52,762 nucleotides of DNA from the NCBI GenBank assembly GCA_025062095.1, contig JANXAZ010000024.1:1-52762 (forward strand). Direction: 5' to 3'. A program made the translations under genes and the position numbers. Source of the DNA: Geminicoccaceae bacterium (lineage in GTDB: Bacteria; Pseudomonadota; Alphaproteobacteria; Geminicoccales; Geminicoccaceae). The notes under the pieces were generated by a model, which saw nothing but the letters and a program-made list of their open reading frames with translations, was not told the DNA's origin and did no database searches. This document shows positions 15,520 to 24,800 of the stretch, one piece after another. Numbering within the stretch: position 1 is the first letter of the stretch; each line of letters starts with the position of its first letter.

Positions 15520-16704
15520 TCAATCGACGAGCGCCTCGACGCGGTCGAGGCGTTCCCAGGGCAGATCGAGATCGCTGCGGCCGACCTGGCCGTAAGCCGC
15601 CAAGCGGGAAAAGAAACCCGCGGGCGATCGCGCCGGCAGGCGGCGGAGGTCGAAGGCGCGCACGATCGCCGCGGGACGGAAGTCGATCGCCCGCGCCAGC
15701 CGCGCGGCGATCTCTTCCTCCGCGATCTTCCCGGTTCCGAAGGTCTCGACGACCAGGCTCACCGGGCGCGACAGGCCGATCGTCCACGAGAGCTGCACCT
15801 CGCAGCTCTCGGCGAGGCCGGCGGCGACGACGTTCTTGGCCGCCCAGCGGGCGGCGTAAGCGCCGATGCGGTCGATGCGCCCGGGATCCTTGCCGGAAAG
15901 CGCTGCACCGCTGTGGCGGGCGAATTCGCCGTAGGTGTCGATCCCCGTCTTGCGCCCGGTGAGACCCGCGTGCCGGGCCGGACCGCCCACCAGGAACGGG
16001 CCGCCCGGGTTGACGAGGATCCGGGTGCGTTCGTCGGGGCGCACCGGGGCGGCGGCGAAGCAGGGGGCGATCACCTTCGCGCGCAAGGCCTCCTCGATCT
16101 CCGCCGGTTTCGGGCGGCGGTCGGGGTCGAGCGCGGCGAGGATGGCGAGCGCGTGGACGCGGGTCGGTCGGCGGTCGCGGTACTCGATCGCGACCTGGGC
16201 TTTGCCGTCGGGCATGAGCCAGGGAAGCTCGTCCCGCGCCCGCTCGAGCGATCGCGCGAGGGCGTGGGCGAGGACGATCGGCAGGGGCATGAGCTCGGGG
16301 GTCTGCCGGCAAGCGAAGCCGAAGGCGGTGACGTGGTGGGTGGCCGCGACGGCCTCGAGGCCGTCTTCGTCGAGTTCGCTTTCGTCGCGCTCGAGGCGCG
16401 GAGCGGTCGTGGTCTCGGCCACGCTCGTGAGAACGGCGCAGGTCGCGGCATCGAAGCCGTTGCCCGTGTAGCCCGCGGCCGCGATCGTCTCGCGCGCGAT
16501 CGCCGGGAGATCGAGCCGCACCGGAGACGCGAAACGGCAGGCGAGGAAGAGCGTGCCCACCGCGACCGCGCACTCGGCCTCGACCCGGGCCAGGGGATCG
16601 AGGGCGACGAAGCGGTCCACGATCGCATCGCTGATGCGATCGCAGAGCTTGTCGGGATGGCCGGGGGTGACGGACTCCGAGGTGAAGACGAAGTCGCGCA
16701 TCAT
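15520..16704 (-). CDS. Divergent S-adenosylmethionine synthetase (MetK) homologue
   Basis: The 394-aa protein is a full-length MetK homologue: FTSESVTPGHPDKLCDRISDAIVD at the N-terminus, then NPGGPFLVGGP, GLTGRKTGIDTYGEFARH, SGKDPGRIDR and AAKNVVAAGLAESCEVQLSW. Two key positions differ. The GAGDQG motif (E. coli Asp118) reads AATHHV, giving His123, and the Asp of GGPMGD (E. coli Asp238) is His245. Other active-site positions (His16, Asp18, Lys272, Asp278) remain. Its ATG overlaps the ATPase stop (ATGA), so it is expressed with the transporter. It may be a changed-specificity or regulatory paralogue; whether a normal metK exists elsewhere cannot be seen here. Confidence 0.85.
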   Translation of the reverse strand: MMRDFVFTSESVTPGHPDKLCDRISDAIVDRFVALDPLARVEAECAVAVGTLFLACRFASPVRLDLPAIARETIAAAGYTGNGFDAATCAVLTSVAETTTAPRLERDESELDEDGLEAVAATHHVTAFGFACRQTPELMPLPIVLAHALARSLERARDELPWLMPDGKAQVAIEYRDRRPTRVHALAILAALDPDRRPKPAEIEEALRAKVIAPCFAAAPVRPDERTRILVNPGGPFLVGGPARHAGLTGRKTGIDTYGEFARHSGAALSGKDPGRIDRIGAYAARWAAKNVVAAGLAESCEVQLSWTIGLSRPVSLVVETFGTGKIAEEEIAARLARAIDFRPAAIVRAFDLRRLPARSPAGFFSRLAAYGQVGRSDLDLPWERLDRVEALVD

Positions 16705-19700
16705 GGCGGCGGACCTTTCTCGGAGGGCTCGGCTTCGGACGGAGCCTGCGCCGGTGGTGCGGCGGGCTTGAGCGCTTCGTTGAGGAGAAGCGGCAGGACG
16801 CTGCCCGCCGCCACGAGCGCGAGGTCGCGTCCGCCCAGGGGTGCGAGCCCCAGAAGGTTGCGCAACGGCGGCACGAACAGGGTCGCGAGCTGGAGCGCAC
16901 CGCTCGCGAGGAGCGCGAGCGCGAGCCAAGGATTGGGTGGGAGCGAGCGATCGCCGGGGAACAGGCTCCGGCGGTCGCTGCGGCAGACGAGGGCGTGCAG
17001 GAGTTGCGCGGTCGTCAGGCTCTGGAAGGCGACCGTACCCGGAATCGCCGAGGCCGGACCGTACAACCACCGCGCCGTCCCCCAAGCGGCGAGCGCACCG
17101 GTGCTGATCAAAGCGCCTTCGCGGGCGAAGCGAGCGAGTTCCCGGCCGCTCGTGAAGGGTGCGCGCGGATCGCGCGGGGGGCGGGCGAGCACGTCGGGTT
17201 CCGCCGGCTCGAGGGCCAACGCCAAGGCCGGAGCGACGTCCGAGACGAGGTTGAGCCACAAGAGCTGCAGCGGGGCGAGCACCGCCCCGGTGCCGAGCAC
17301 GACGCCCGCGCCGGTGACGGCGATCTCGGAGAGGTTCGTCGCCAAGAGATAATGCACCGCTTTCTTGATGTTCGCGTACGTCGTACGGCCTTCGGCGATG
17401 GCCGTCGCCATGGTCGAAAGGTCGTCTTCGGCGAGCACGATATCCGCGATCTCGCGCGCGACCTGGGTGCCGCTCCGGCCCATCGCCACCCCGACGTCCG
17501 CCGCCTTGAGCGCCGGGCCGTCGTTGACGCCGTCCCCCGTCATCGCCACCACCAGCCCGCGGCGCTGAAGCGCCTGGACGATGGCCAGCTTGTGGGACGG
17601 GCTCACGCGCGCGAAGACGTGCACCCGCGGGGCGAGGGCCTCGAGCATCTCGGGCTCCAGCCGGTCGAGCCGGGAGCTGTCGAGGATCTCGAGCTCGCCG
17701 GCTCCCGACAGACCGAGCTCCCGCGCGATCGCGTACGCCGTGGCGCTCTGATCGCCGGTGATCATCACGGTACGGATGCCGGCGCGGTGGAAGGTGCGCA
17801 CGAGATCTTTCATGCCCGGCCGAACGGGGTCGGCCAGGCCCACGAGGCCGAGCCAGACGAGCCCGTCCACGGATAGCGGCGCATCCGCGTCCAGCTCGGC
17901 GAGCGCGAAGCCGAGCACGCGCAATCCTTCCACCGCCATCGATTCGTTGGTCGCCAGGATGCGCCGGCGCCGCTCGCCGTCGAGGGGGACGACGGCGTCG
18001 CCGTCGCGGACGGCGGAGCAGAGCTCGAGAACGGTCGGAGGGCTGCCCTTGACGGCGAGAAGATGGCGCCCCTCGGAGAGCGGGTGACGGGTGGCCATCA
18101 AGGGACGCTCTTCGCTGCGCGGCACGAGCGCGAGGCGCGGATGCGCGGCGCGCAGGGCGCGGACTTCGACCCCGGCCTCGAGGGCCAAGCGCACCAGGGC
18201 CACTTCGGTGGGAGAACCCTCGAGCACCGCCGCGCAGCCGTCGCCGTCGAACTCGACCTCGCTGCACAACGCCGCCACCGTCAGTAGCTCGGTCGCGCCG
18301 AGGGGCCGGTTCTCGAGCGGGCCCAGAAGCTCGTCGACCGTGCAGCCCCGGCGCAAGACGGTACCGCTTCCGAGCCCGACCGCCGCCACCGCCATGCGGT
18401 TCTGGGTGAGCGTTCCGGTCTTGTCGAAGCACAAGACCTGGACCGAGCCCAGGGTCTCGATCGCTGCCAGCTTGCGCACGAGCACGCCTTTCTCGCGCAT
18501 CCGATTGATGCCGAGAGCGAGCGTGGTGGTGGCGACCGTCGGCAGGCCCTCCGGCAGGGCCGCCACGGCGAGCGAAACCGCGGTCCCGAGCATGGGAAGA
18601 AAGCCCAGGCCACGCAGCACGCCCAACGCGAAGATGCCGGCGCACGCGCAGCCGCTCACGAAGACGAGCCGACGCCCGAGATCCTCGAGGCGTTGCTGCA
18701 GGGGCGTGGGCGGCGGGGCGACCTCGCCCAAGAGTGCCTGGATCCGGCCGGCCTCGGTGGCGGGTCCGGTCGCGACGACGATCGCCCGCCCGGCTCCGCT
18801 CGTGACGACGCTGCCGCGGAAGACGAGGTTGGCGCGATCGGCGAGCGGAAGGAGCGGATCGGCGAGGGTCGCGGTCTGCTTGCGGACCGGCAGGCTCTCG
18901 CCGGTGAGCGCGCTCTCGTCGACCGCGAGCCCCTCGGCGGTCACGAGCCGGCCGTCGGCGGCGACTCGCGTGCCCGCCTCGAGGAGCAGGAGATCGCCGC
19001 GGACGACCTCCTCGCTCGGCACCCGCATCGGCGCGCCGTCGCGCACCACCGCGACGAGGGGCGCCTCGACCGCGTCGAGCCGGGCGATGATCCGCTCGGT
19101 GCGGCTCTCGGTGTACCAACCGATGGTCGCGTTGAGGGCCACGACCCCCAGGATCGCCACGGCATCGGCGAGGCCGCCGGTGGCGAGCGAAATTGCGGCC
19201 GACACGGCCAACAGTCCCACCGGCAAGGAGGCGAGCTGCGCGGCGAGGATCTCGAGTTCGGATCGGGTCCGCGCGGCCGGCAGCGCATTGGGCCCGTCGC
19301 GAGCGAGCCGCGCGCGCGCTTCGGTTGGCGACAGCCCGCGCTCGGGATCGGTGCCGAGAACGACCGCGCATTCATCCGCCGACAGGCCGTGCCAGCCGGG
19401 ATGCGGTGCGGGCTCGGCGCTCGGCCACGGGGCGGGCGCCTTCTCCTCGGAGGCCGGCCGGAGAGCCTCGGGCAGCCGCTCGAGGAGACCGCGCACGAGG
19501 GCGATGAGCGAATCGAGATCGAGGGTCGAACGGTGCTCGACGAGAAGAGAGCCGGTGAGCGGGTTGGCGCGCGCCCGCGCCACCGCCGGATGCTCGGCGA
19601 GCCCGCGCTCGAGGGCGGAGGCCGCCTGCGGCCTTCGTTTGAGCTCGGCGATGCGCAAGCGCACACGCCCGCGCACGGCGGTGTGGAGAGGGACGATGCG

Positions 19701-19754
19701 CTCGTGCGGATGACGGACAGAGGCCACGGGTCGGGCGGGACTCGGCGTTCGCAT
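16701..19754 (-). CDS. P2-type cation-translocating ATPase with N-terminal HMA2 domain
   Basis: The 1017-aa protein has an HMA2-like N-domain (about 20-95: GRVRLRIAELKR, NPLTGSLLVEH), then a P2-ATPase core starting at WHGLSADECAVVLGTDPERGLS. The actuator motif is TGES (284-287), TM4 has PEGLP (401-405) as in Ca2+/Mn2+ pumps, the phosphorylated aspartate is Asp444 in DKTGTLT, and the hinge is TGDGVND (739-745). TM5 and TM6 read YLLATNLSEIAV and LLWLNLVSDVAPALA, with the Asn/Glu and Asn/Asp of type II pumps. Ca2+ or a related divalent ion is likely. The ATG at 19754 uses the final A of the upstream tRNA-Val CCA; later GTG starts (19727, 19718) are alternatives. Confidence 0.92.
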   Translation of the reverse strand: MRTPSPARPVASVRHPHERIVPLHTAVRGRVRLRIAELKRRPQAASALERGLAEHPAVARARANPLTGSLLVEHRSTLDLDSLIALVRGLLERLPEALRPASEEKAPAPWPSAEPAPHPGWHGLSADECAVVLGTDPERGLSPTEARARLARDGPNALPAARTRSELEILAAQLASLPVGLLAVSAAISLATGGLADAVAILGVVALNATIGWYTESRTERIIARLDAVEAPLVAVVRDGAPMRVPSEEVVRGDLLLLEAGTRVAADGRLVTAEGLAVDESALTGESLPVRKQTATLADPLLPLADRANLVFRGSVVTSGAGRAIVVATGPATEAGRIQALLGEVAPPPTPLQQRLEDLGRRLVFVSGCACAGIFALGVLRGLGFLPMLGTAVSLAVAALPEGLPTVATTTLALGINRMREKGVLVRKLAAIETLGSVQVLCFDKTGTLTQNRMAVAAVGLGSGTVLRRGCTVDELLGPLENRPLGATELLTVAALCSEVEFDGDGCAAVLEGSPTEVALVRLALEAGVEVRALRAAHPRLALVPRSEERPLMATRHPLSEGRHLLAVKGSPPTVLELCSAVRDGDAVVPLDGERRRRILATNESMAVEGLRVLGFALAELDADAPLSVDGLVWLGLVGLADPVRPGMKDLVRTFHRAGIRTVMITGDQSATAYAIARELGLSGAGELEILDSSRLDRLEPEMLEALAPRVHVFARVSPSHKLAIVQALQRRGLVVAMTGDGVNDGPALKAADVGVAMGRSGTQVAREIADIVLAEDDLSTMATAIAEGRTTYANIKKAVHYLLATNLSEIAVTGAGVVLGTGAVLAPLQLLWLNLVSDVAPALALALEPAEPDVLARPPRDPRAPFTSGRELARFAREGALISTGALAAWGTARWLYGPASAIPGTVAFQSLTTAQLLHALVCRSDRRSLFPGDRSLPPNPWLALALLASGALQLATLFVPPLRNLLGLAPLGGRDLALVAAGSVLPLLLNEALKPAAPPAQAPSEAEPSEKGPPP

Positions 19755-19828
19755 GGTACGGGCGGAGGGATTCGAACCCCCGACATCGACGGTGTAAGCG
19801 TCGCGCTCTACCCCTGAGCTACGCCCGT
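19754..19828 (-). tRNA. tRNA-Val (anticodon TAC)
   Basis: The minus strand folds into a full cloverleaf: acceptor ACGGGCG/CGCCCGT, D arm GCTC...GAGC, anticodon stem CGACG/CGTCG with loop CTTACAC (anticodon TAC, valine), and a T arm with TTCGAAT. Discriminator A and an encoded CCA complete the 75-nt gene. The last A is the first base of the following ATPase ATG. Confidence 0.97.
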
Positions 19829-19841
19829 CCCCGAGATGCCA

Positions 19842-21070
19842 CTAGCCCCGAGGCCGCGAGCCGGCAAGGCGCCCGAGGGCCGCGTATCGCGCACAGAGAT
19901 GGGCGGCGAGCGTCTCGCCCGCCACGCGATGGCCTTCCTCGTTCCAATGGCCGCCGCAGGGGACCGCGCCCACGAAACCGTGCACGCACCGGCCGGTCCG
20001 CTCGGCGTGCGCGAGGAGCCGCGGCCGAAGGGGCACGTGCTCGATCCCCAAGCGCGCCGCGATCGCCGTGATCCGGCGCTCGGGTGCGTCGAGATCGCGC
20101 ACGCCCAAGACGTTGGCGAAGGCCGCGCGGATTTCGGGGTCCGGATGGACCTCGATCCCGGCTCCGAAGCTCGCGAGCACGAAATCCGCTCGGCTCGCGC
20201 GCACCCGCGCGGCGAGTTCTGCGAGGATCCGTTCGCTGACGGTCCAAGCGCGTTCCCACACGGGCGGCGGCGGGTCGAGGTAGATCTGATGATCGAGTCC
20301 GGGCTCGAAACCCGGGGTTCGCGCGCGCACCGCCGCGGTCCGCTCTTCTTCGGCGCGGCGCGCCGCAGCCTCGTGTTCGCGACGCGCGCGGGCGGCGGCG
20401 AGGACGAGTTGGACGAGCCGAACGTCCGGCGAAAGCTCGTACCAAAAGCGCCCGAGAGCGCTCGTGCGCAGCGCCTCGCCGAAGCTACGCAAAAAGCTCC
20501 GATCGAGGACGAGGACACCGTCGCGCTCGACGAAGTGGGGTTCGAAGGACCCTGGAGCTCGAGGCTGTTGTTGCGGACGTCGTTGCCCCAGAAAAAGGCG
20601 AGAACGACGAGATCGGGTGCGAAACGTCTGGCGCGTTCCTCGAACATCAGAAGTTCCTGGGTAGTGCCGTATCCCGCGACCCCGAAGTTGAGAACCTCGA
20701 CGTTGCTCGCCTCGAAAGCGGGGCAGCGGGCCAGTCCGCGCTCGAGGACCGCACCCACGGTGTCTTCGAAAGCGACCTGTTTGGCCTCGACGTAAGAGTC
20801 GCCGAGAAGGGCGATCCGGAAGGCGTCGGCGGCTTTCTCGAGACTGCGCTCGCGATCGCGCATGCCGAAGCGGTTGAAGCGCACGTACACGGGATTTTCG
20901 GATCGGTCCCAGCCCTCGGCGCGGGGGATGGGGACCTGGCCCAGCACCGGATCGGGTCGATAGAAGACCGGCCAGGAAAGATCGAAAAGTCGCGCGATCC
21001 CTTCGAACAGGACCAGGGACAGACCAAGGCTCGCGAGCAGGAGCAGGAGGTCGGCGGCGCGGCGGGACAC
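19842..21070 (-). pseudogene. SGNH/GDSL-hydrolase-like gene with -1 frameshift
   Basis: Two overlapping minus-strand frames make one protein of about 409 aa. The first (from 21070) has a membrane anchor MSRRAADLLLLLASLGLSLVLFEG, block I RIALLGDSYVEAKQ and block III VVLAFFWGNDVRNNS. The second continues HFVERDGVLVLD through to the terminal block with GGHWNEEGHRVAGE and stops at 19842. The frames join at a run of four G on the plus strand (20537-20540); one more base there would restore the gene. Either it is inactivated, or the assembly lost a base. Members act on envelope acyl or glycan esters. Confidence 0.78.
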
Positions 21071-21157
21071 GAGCCCGCCCTAGCATCGCGGCAGGCCGCC
21101 GCCAAGAGGTGCGGTTGACAGGGCGCGGATCGGCGCCTACATGCCGCGCGACCCCGC

Positions 21158-21234
21158 GGGGACGTAGCTCAGCTGGTCAGAGCGCCGGCCTGTCACGCCG
21201 GAGGTCGCGGGTTCAAGTCCCGTCGTCCTCGCCA
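21158..21234 (+). tRNA. tRNA-Asp (anticodon GTC)
   Basis: A 77-nt cloverleaf: acceptor GGGGACG/CGTCCTC (one G-U pair), D arm GCTC...GAGC, anticodon stem CCGGC/GCCGG with loop CTGTCAC (anticodon GTC, aspartate), T arm GCGGG TTCAAGT CCCGT, discriminator G and encoded CCA. It lies about 126 bp before nuoA. Confidence 0.97.
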
Positions 21235-21292
21235 TCGATCGTCGCACGACCGTCGAAAAACCGCGCTCGTCCTGTTCCGGCGGCGAGCCACC

Positions 21293-21321
21293 TTGGCTTT
21301 CGTCGTCGGGGCGCCTAAGGT
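21293..21321 (+). promoter_or_regulatory. Candidate sigma-70 promoter for the nuo operon
   Basis: TTGGCT (21293-21298) and TAAGGT (21316-21321) are 17 bp apart, in the only gap upstream of nuoA after the tRNA. Transcription would start near 21328 and leave a short leader before the nuoA ATG at 21361. This is consensus matching only. Confidence 0.4.
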
Positions 21322-21360
21322 CCGCGCCGACCGGCGCGGAGCCGGAAGGTGCGCGAAGCC

Positions 21361-21726
21361 ATGGACGGTTATCTCGCCGAATACCTGCCGATCCTCGTCT
21401 TTCTCGGGATCGCGACCGGGCTCGCGGTCCTGATCGTCCTGGCTTCGCTTCTGGTCGCGCCGCAGCGGCCCGATGCCGAGAAGTTGTCGGCTTACGAATG
21501 CGGCTTTTCGCCCTTCGGCGACGCGCGCCAGCGGTTCGACGTGCGCTTTTATCTCGTCGCCATCCTCTTCATCGTCTTCGATCTCGAGGTGGCCTTCCTG
21601 TTCCCCTGGGCGGTGGCGCTCGGCGATATCGGCCTTTTCGGCTTCTGGTCGATGGTCGTGTTCCTTGCCGTGCTCACCGTGGGCTTCATATACGAGTGGT
21701 GGAAAGGCGCTCTCGAGTGGGAGTGA
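21361..21726 (+). CDS. nuoA: NADH-quinone oxidoreductase subunit A
   Basis: The ATG at 21361 (121 aa) is preferred over a GTG at 21349 because GGAAGG lies 12 bases ahead of it. The product has three membrane helices and the NuoA signature [40 protein letters not shown]. It is a membrane-arm subunit at the junction with the peripheral arm of complex I and the first gene of the 14-gene nuo operon. Confidence 0.97.
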   Translation: MDGYLAEYLPILVFLGIATGLAVLIVLASLLVAPQRPDAEKLSAYECGFSPFGDARQRFDVRFYLVAILFIVFDLEVAFLFPWAVALGDIGLFGFWSMVVFLAVLTVGFIYEWWKGALEWE

Positions 21727-21728
21727 GC

Positions 21729-22259
21729 ATGAGCACCGAGGCCACCGCCTTTGCGCGCCCGACGGTCGATCCCTTCTTCCGAGAGGTCGACCGGGCGGTC
21801 CGCGACAAGGGCTACATCGTCACCAAGCTCGAGGAGCTCGTGGGCTGGGCCCGCTCGGGCTCGCTCTGGCCCATGACCTTCGGGCTCGCTTGCTGTGCCG
21901 TGGAGATGATGCACGCCGCCGCCTCGCGCTACGACCTCGACCGCTTCGGCTGCGTCTTCCGACCGAGCCCCAGGCAGGCGGACGTCATGATCGTAGCGGG
22001 GACGCTGTGCAACAAGATGGCGCCGGCGTTGCGCAAGGTCTACGATCAAATGGCCGAGCCCCGCTACGTGATCTCCATGGGGTCCTGTGCCAACGGCGGA
22101 GGCTATTATCACTTCAGCTATTCGGTCGTGCGCGGCTGCGACCGTATCGTTCCGGTCGATGTCTACGTGCCGGGTTGCCCGCCCACGGCCGAAGCGCTCG
22201 TCTACGGTATTTTGATGTTGCAGAAGAAGATCCGGCGCACGGCCACGATCCTGCGCTGA
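21729..22259 (+). CDS. nuoB: NADH-quinone oxidoreductase subunit B
   Basis: This 176-aa subunit holds the N2 [4Fe-4S] cluster that passes electrons to quinone. The tandem cysteines [10 protein letters not shown], then [11 protein letters not shown] and [10 protein letters not shown], are all present. It starts 2 bp after the nuoA stop. Confidence 0.98.
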   Translation: MSTEATAFARPTVDPFFREVDRAVRDKGYIVTKLEELVGWARSGSLWPMTFGLACCAVEMMHAAASRYDLDRFGCVFRPSPRQADVMIVAGTLCNKMAPALRKVYDQMAEPRYVISMGSCANGGGYYHFSYSVVRGCDRIVPVDVYVPGCPPTAEALVYGILMLQKKIRRTATILR

Positions 22260-22272
22260 GGCGGAGACGAGC

Positions 22273-22899
22273 ATGCCGGTGCAGACGCTCGCCGAGCGCG
22301 AGGCGGCGCTCGCGGAGCTCGCGAGCCTGATCGAGGCGGCGCTCGGCGATCATCTCCTGGGGGCCGAGATCGCCCGCGGCGAGCTCACCATCCGCGTGCC
22401 CGCCGCCTCGATCCGCCGCGTGCTTTTGTACCTTCGCGACGATCCTCACATGCTCTTCAAAGAGCTCGTGGATCTGTGCGGCGTGGACTATCCGGAGCGC
22501 GAGCGGCGCTTCGAGGTCGTCTATCATCTTCTTTCGTTGAAGCACAATCAGCGCATCCGGGTGAAGATCGAGACCGACGAGAACACACCGGTTCCCTCGG
22601 TGGTCGGAGTGTACTCGACGGCGGGATGGTTCGAGCGCGAAGCTTGGGACATGTACGGGATCTATTTCGCCGATCACCCGGACTTGCGTCGAATTCTGAC
22701 CGATTACGGCTTCGAGGGGCATCCGTTGCGCAAGGATTTCCCGCTCACCGGCTACGTCGAGCTGCGCTACGACGACGAGCAGAAGCGGGTGGTCCACGAG
22801 CCGGTGAAGCTCCGCCAGGACTTCCGGACCTTCGATTTCCTGAGCCCCTGGGAAGGAGGAGGCGGGCTCCTCCCGGGCGACGAGAAGGCGCGCCGGTGA
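22273..22899 (+). CDS. nuoC: NADH-quinone oxidoreductase subunit C
   Basis: The 208-aa peripheral-arm subunit has the NuoC signature [43 protein letters not shown]. The ATG follows GGAG by seven bases. C and D are separate genes here, not fused as in E. coli. It is followed by an unusually long (99 bp) gap before nuoD. Confidence 0.97.
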   Translation: MPVQTLAEREAALAELASLIEAALGDHLLGAEIARGELTIRVPAASIRRVLLYLRDDPHMLFKELVDLCGVDYPERERRFEVVYHLLSLKHNQRIRVKIETDENTPVPSVVGVYSTAGWFEREAWDMYGIYFADHPDLRRILTDYGFEGHPLRKDFPLTGYVELRYDDEQKRVVHEPVKLRQDFRTFDFLSPWEGGGGLLPGDEKARR

Positions 22900-22998
22900 G
22901 GATGCGGTGCGAGGCCGCGCCGCCGGCCTCTTGCCCGCGACGGGCGGGGGGGCACAGATCCCCGTGTGCGGGAGCGCAGCGAAGGGGGCGGTGAGAGG

Positions 22999-24177
22999 AT
23001 GGCGGAAACGACGCTCGAGACCTTCGCCATCAACTTCGGTCCGCAGCATCCGGCGGCGCACGGCGTGTTGCGCCTGGTGCTGGAAATGGACGGCGAGGTG
23101 GTGGAGCGCGCCGACCCGCACATCGGCTTGTTGCACCGCGGAACCGAAAAGCTCATCGAATATCGGCCGTATTTGCAGAACATTCCCTATTTCGATCGTC
23201 TCGATTATTGCTCGATGTTGTGCCAAGAGCACGCCTACGTGCTCGCGGTCGAGCGCCTGTTGGGATGCGAGGTGCCCATCCGTGCGCAGTACATCCGCGT
23301 GCTGTTCGACGAGATCACCCGCATTCTCAATCACCTCTTGAACGTGACCACGATGGCGCTCGACGTCGGCGCCATGACGCCGCTTCTGTGGATGTTCGAG
23401 GAGCGCGAGAAGCTCATGGCCTTTTACGAGGCGGTGTCGGGTGCGCGCATGCACGCCAATTACTATCGCTTCGGGGGCGTGGCGCGCGATCTCCCGGCCG
23501 GCCTCGACGAACAGATCTGGAAATGGACCGAGGAGTTCGTCCCCAAGCTCGACGACATGGACGAACTCCTGACCGAGAACCGCATCTTCAAGCAGCGCAC
23601 GGTGGACATCGGCGTGGTCAAACCCGAAGACGCGCTCGATTGGGGGTTCAGCGGACCGATGCTGCGCGCTTCGGGCATTCCTTGGGACCTGAGGAAGGCC
23701 CAGCCCTACGAGGTCTACGATAGGATGGACTTCCTCGTACCCATCGGCAAGAACGGCGACTGCTACGACCGTTATCTGGTGCGCATGGCGGAGATCCGCG
23801 AATCGGTGAAGATCATCCGCCAGTGTCTGGAGCAGATGCCGGAAGGGCCGGTGCGGGTGCAGGACTACAAGATCGCGCCGCCGCCCCGAGCGCTCATGAA
23901 GAGCTCGATGGAAGCACTCATCCACCACTTCAAGCTTTATACCGAAGGCGTGCGCGTTCCGGCCGGCGAGGTCTACGCCGCGGTCGAGAGCGGCAAAGGA
24001 GAGTTCGGGGTCTATCTCGTCTCGGACGGCACGAACAAGCCTTACCGCTGCAAGATCCGCTCGCCCGGCTACGTGCATCTGCAGGCTCTCGACTTCATGG
24101 CGCGCGGGCACCAGCTCGCCGACGTGGTGGCGATCATCGGCTCGCTCGACATCGTCTTCGGGGAGATCGATCGATGA
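22999..24177 (+). CDS. nuoD: NADH-quinone oxidoreductase subunit D
   Basis: The start is ATG 22999, just after a GAGAGG ribosome site; an upstream in-frame extension is not needed. The 392-aa protein has [29 protein letters not shown], and the C-terminal [39 protein letters not shown] typical of NuoD, which forms the quinone pocket with NuoB. The stop overlaps nuoE by four bases. Confidence 0.98.
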   Translation: MAETTLETFAINFGPQHPAAHGVLRLVLEMDGEVVERADPHIGLLHRGTEKLIEYRPYLQNIPYFDRLDYCSMLCQEHAYVLAVERLLGCEVPIRAQYIRVLFDEITRILNHLLNVTTMALDVGAMTPLLWMFEEREKLMAFYEAVSGARMHANYYRFGGVARDLPAGLDEQIWKWTEEFVPKLDDMDELLTENRIFKQRTVDIGVVKPEDALDWGFSGPMLRASGIPWDLRKAQPYEVYDRMDFLVPIGKNGDCYDRYLVRMAEIRESVKIIRQCLEQMPEGPVRVQDYKIAPPPRALMKSSMEALIHHFKLYTEGVRVPAGEVYAAVESGKGEFGVYLVSDGTNKPYRCKIRSPGYVHLQALDFMARGHQLADVVAIIGSLDIVFGEIDR

Positions 24178-24800
24178 CCGCGGCTCCGGGGAGAAAGCGC
24201 CCTTACGGGGCCATGGCGCCCGACGTCGATCGTTTCGCCTTCACCCCCGAGAATCTCGAGCAGGCGAAGGAGATCGTCGCCCGCTACCCGCCCGGTCGGC
24301 AGGCGAGTGCGGTCCTGCCGCTTCTGCATCTCGCCCAGGCGCAACACGGCGGCTGGCTGCCCAGGGCGGCGCTCGATTACGTGGCCGATTTCTTGAACAT
24401 GCCGCGGATCCGGGTCTACGAGGTCGCGAGCTTTTACGACATGTTCAACATCGAGCCCGTGGGTCGGATCCAGGTCCGCGTGTGCACGACGACGCCTTGT
24501 TGGTTGTGCGGCTCGGACGATGTCTTGCGCGCGGCGCGCGAGGTGTTGCGCTGCGAGCCGGGGGAGAGCTCGCCCGACGGCCGCTTTTATTTGCGCGAAT
24601 TCGAGTGTCTGGGGGCCTGCGCCAACGCGCCCGTGATGTGGGTCGACGACGACTATTACGAAGATCTGACCTACGAGCGGGCCAAGGCCGTGCTCGAGGC
24701 GATCGCACGTGGAGAGCGGCCGCAGCCGGGACCGCAGTCGGGGCGCAAGGGCTCGATGCCGGCGGGCGGCAAGACGACCCTTCTGGACGCGAGCGAGTGA
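24174..24800 (+). CDS. nuoE: NADH-quinone oxidoreductase subunit E
   Basis: The 208-aa subunit carries the N1a [2Fe-2S] site: [10 protein letters not shown] and, about 40 residues later, [11 protein letters not shown]. It is part of the NADH dehydrogenase module with NuoF and NuoG. It starts with ATGA overlapping the nuoD stop and ends with an Arg/Gly/Pro-rich tail, common in alphaproteobacterial NuoE. Confidence 0.97.
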   Translation: MTAAPGRKRPYGAMAPDVDRFAFTPENLEQAKEIVARYPPGRQASAVLPLLHLAQAQHGGWLPRAALDYVADFLNMPRIRVYEVASFYDMFNIEPVGRIQVRVCTTTPCWLCGSDDVLRAAREVLRCEPGESSPDGRFYLREFECLGACANAPVMWVDDDYYEDLTYERAKAVLEAIARGERPQPGPQSGRKGSMPAGGKTTLLDASE

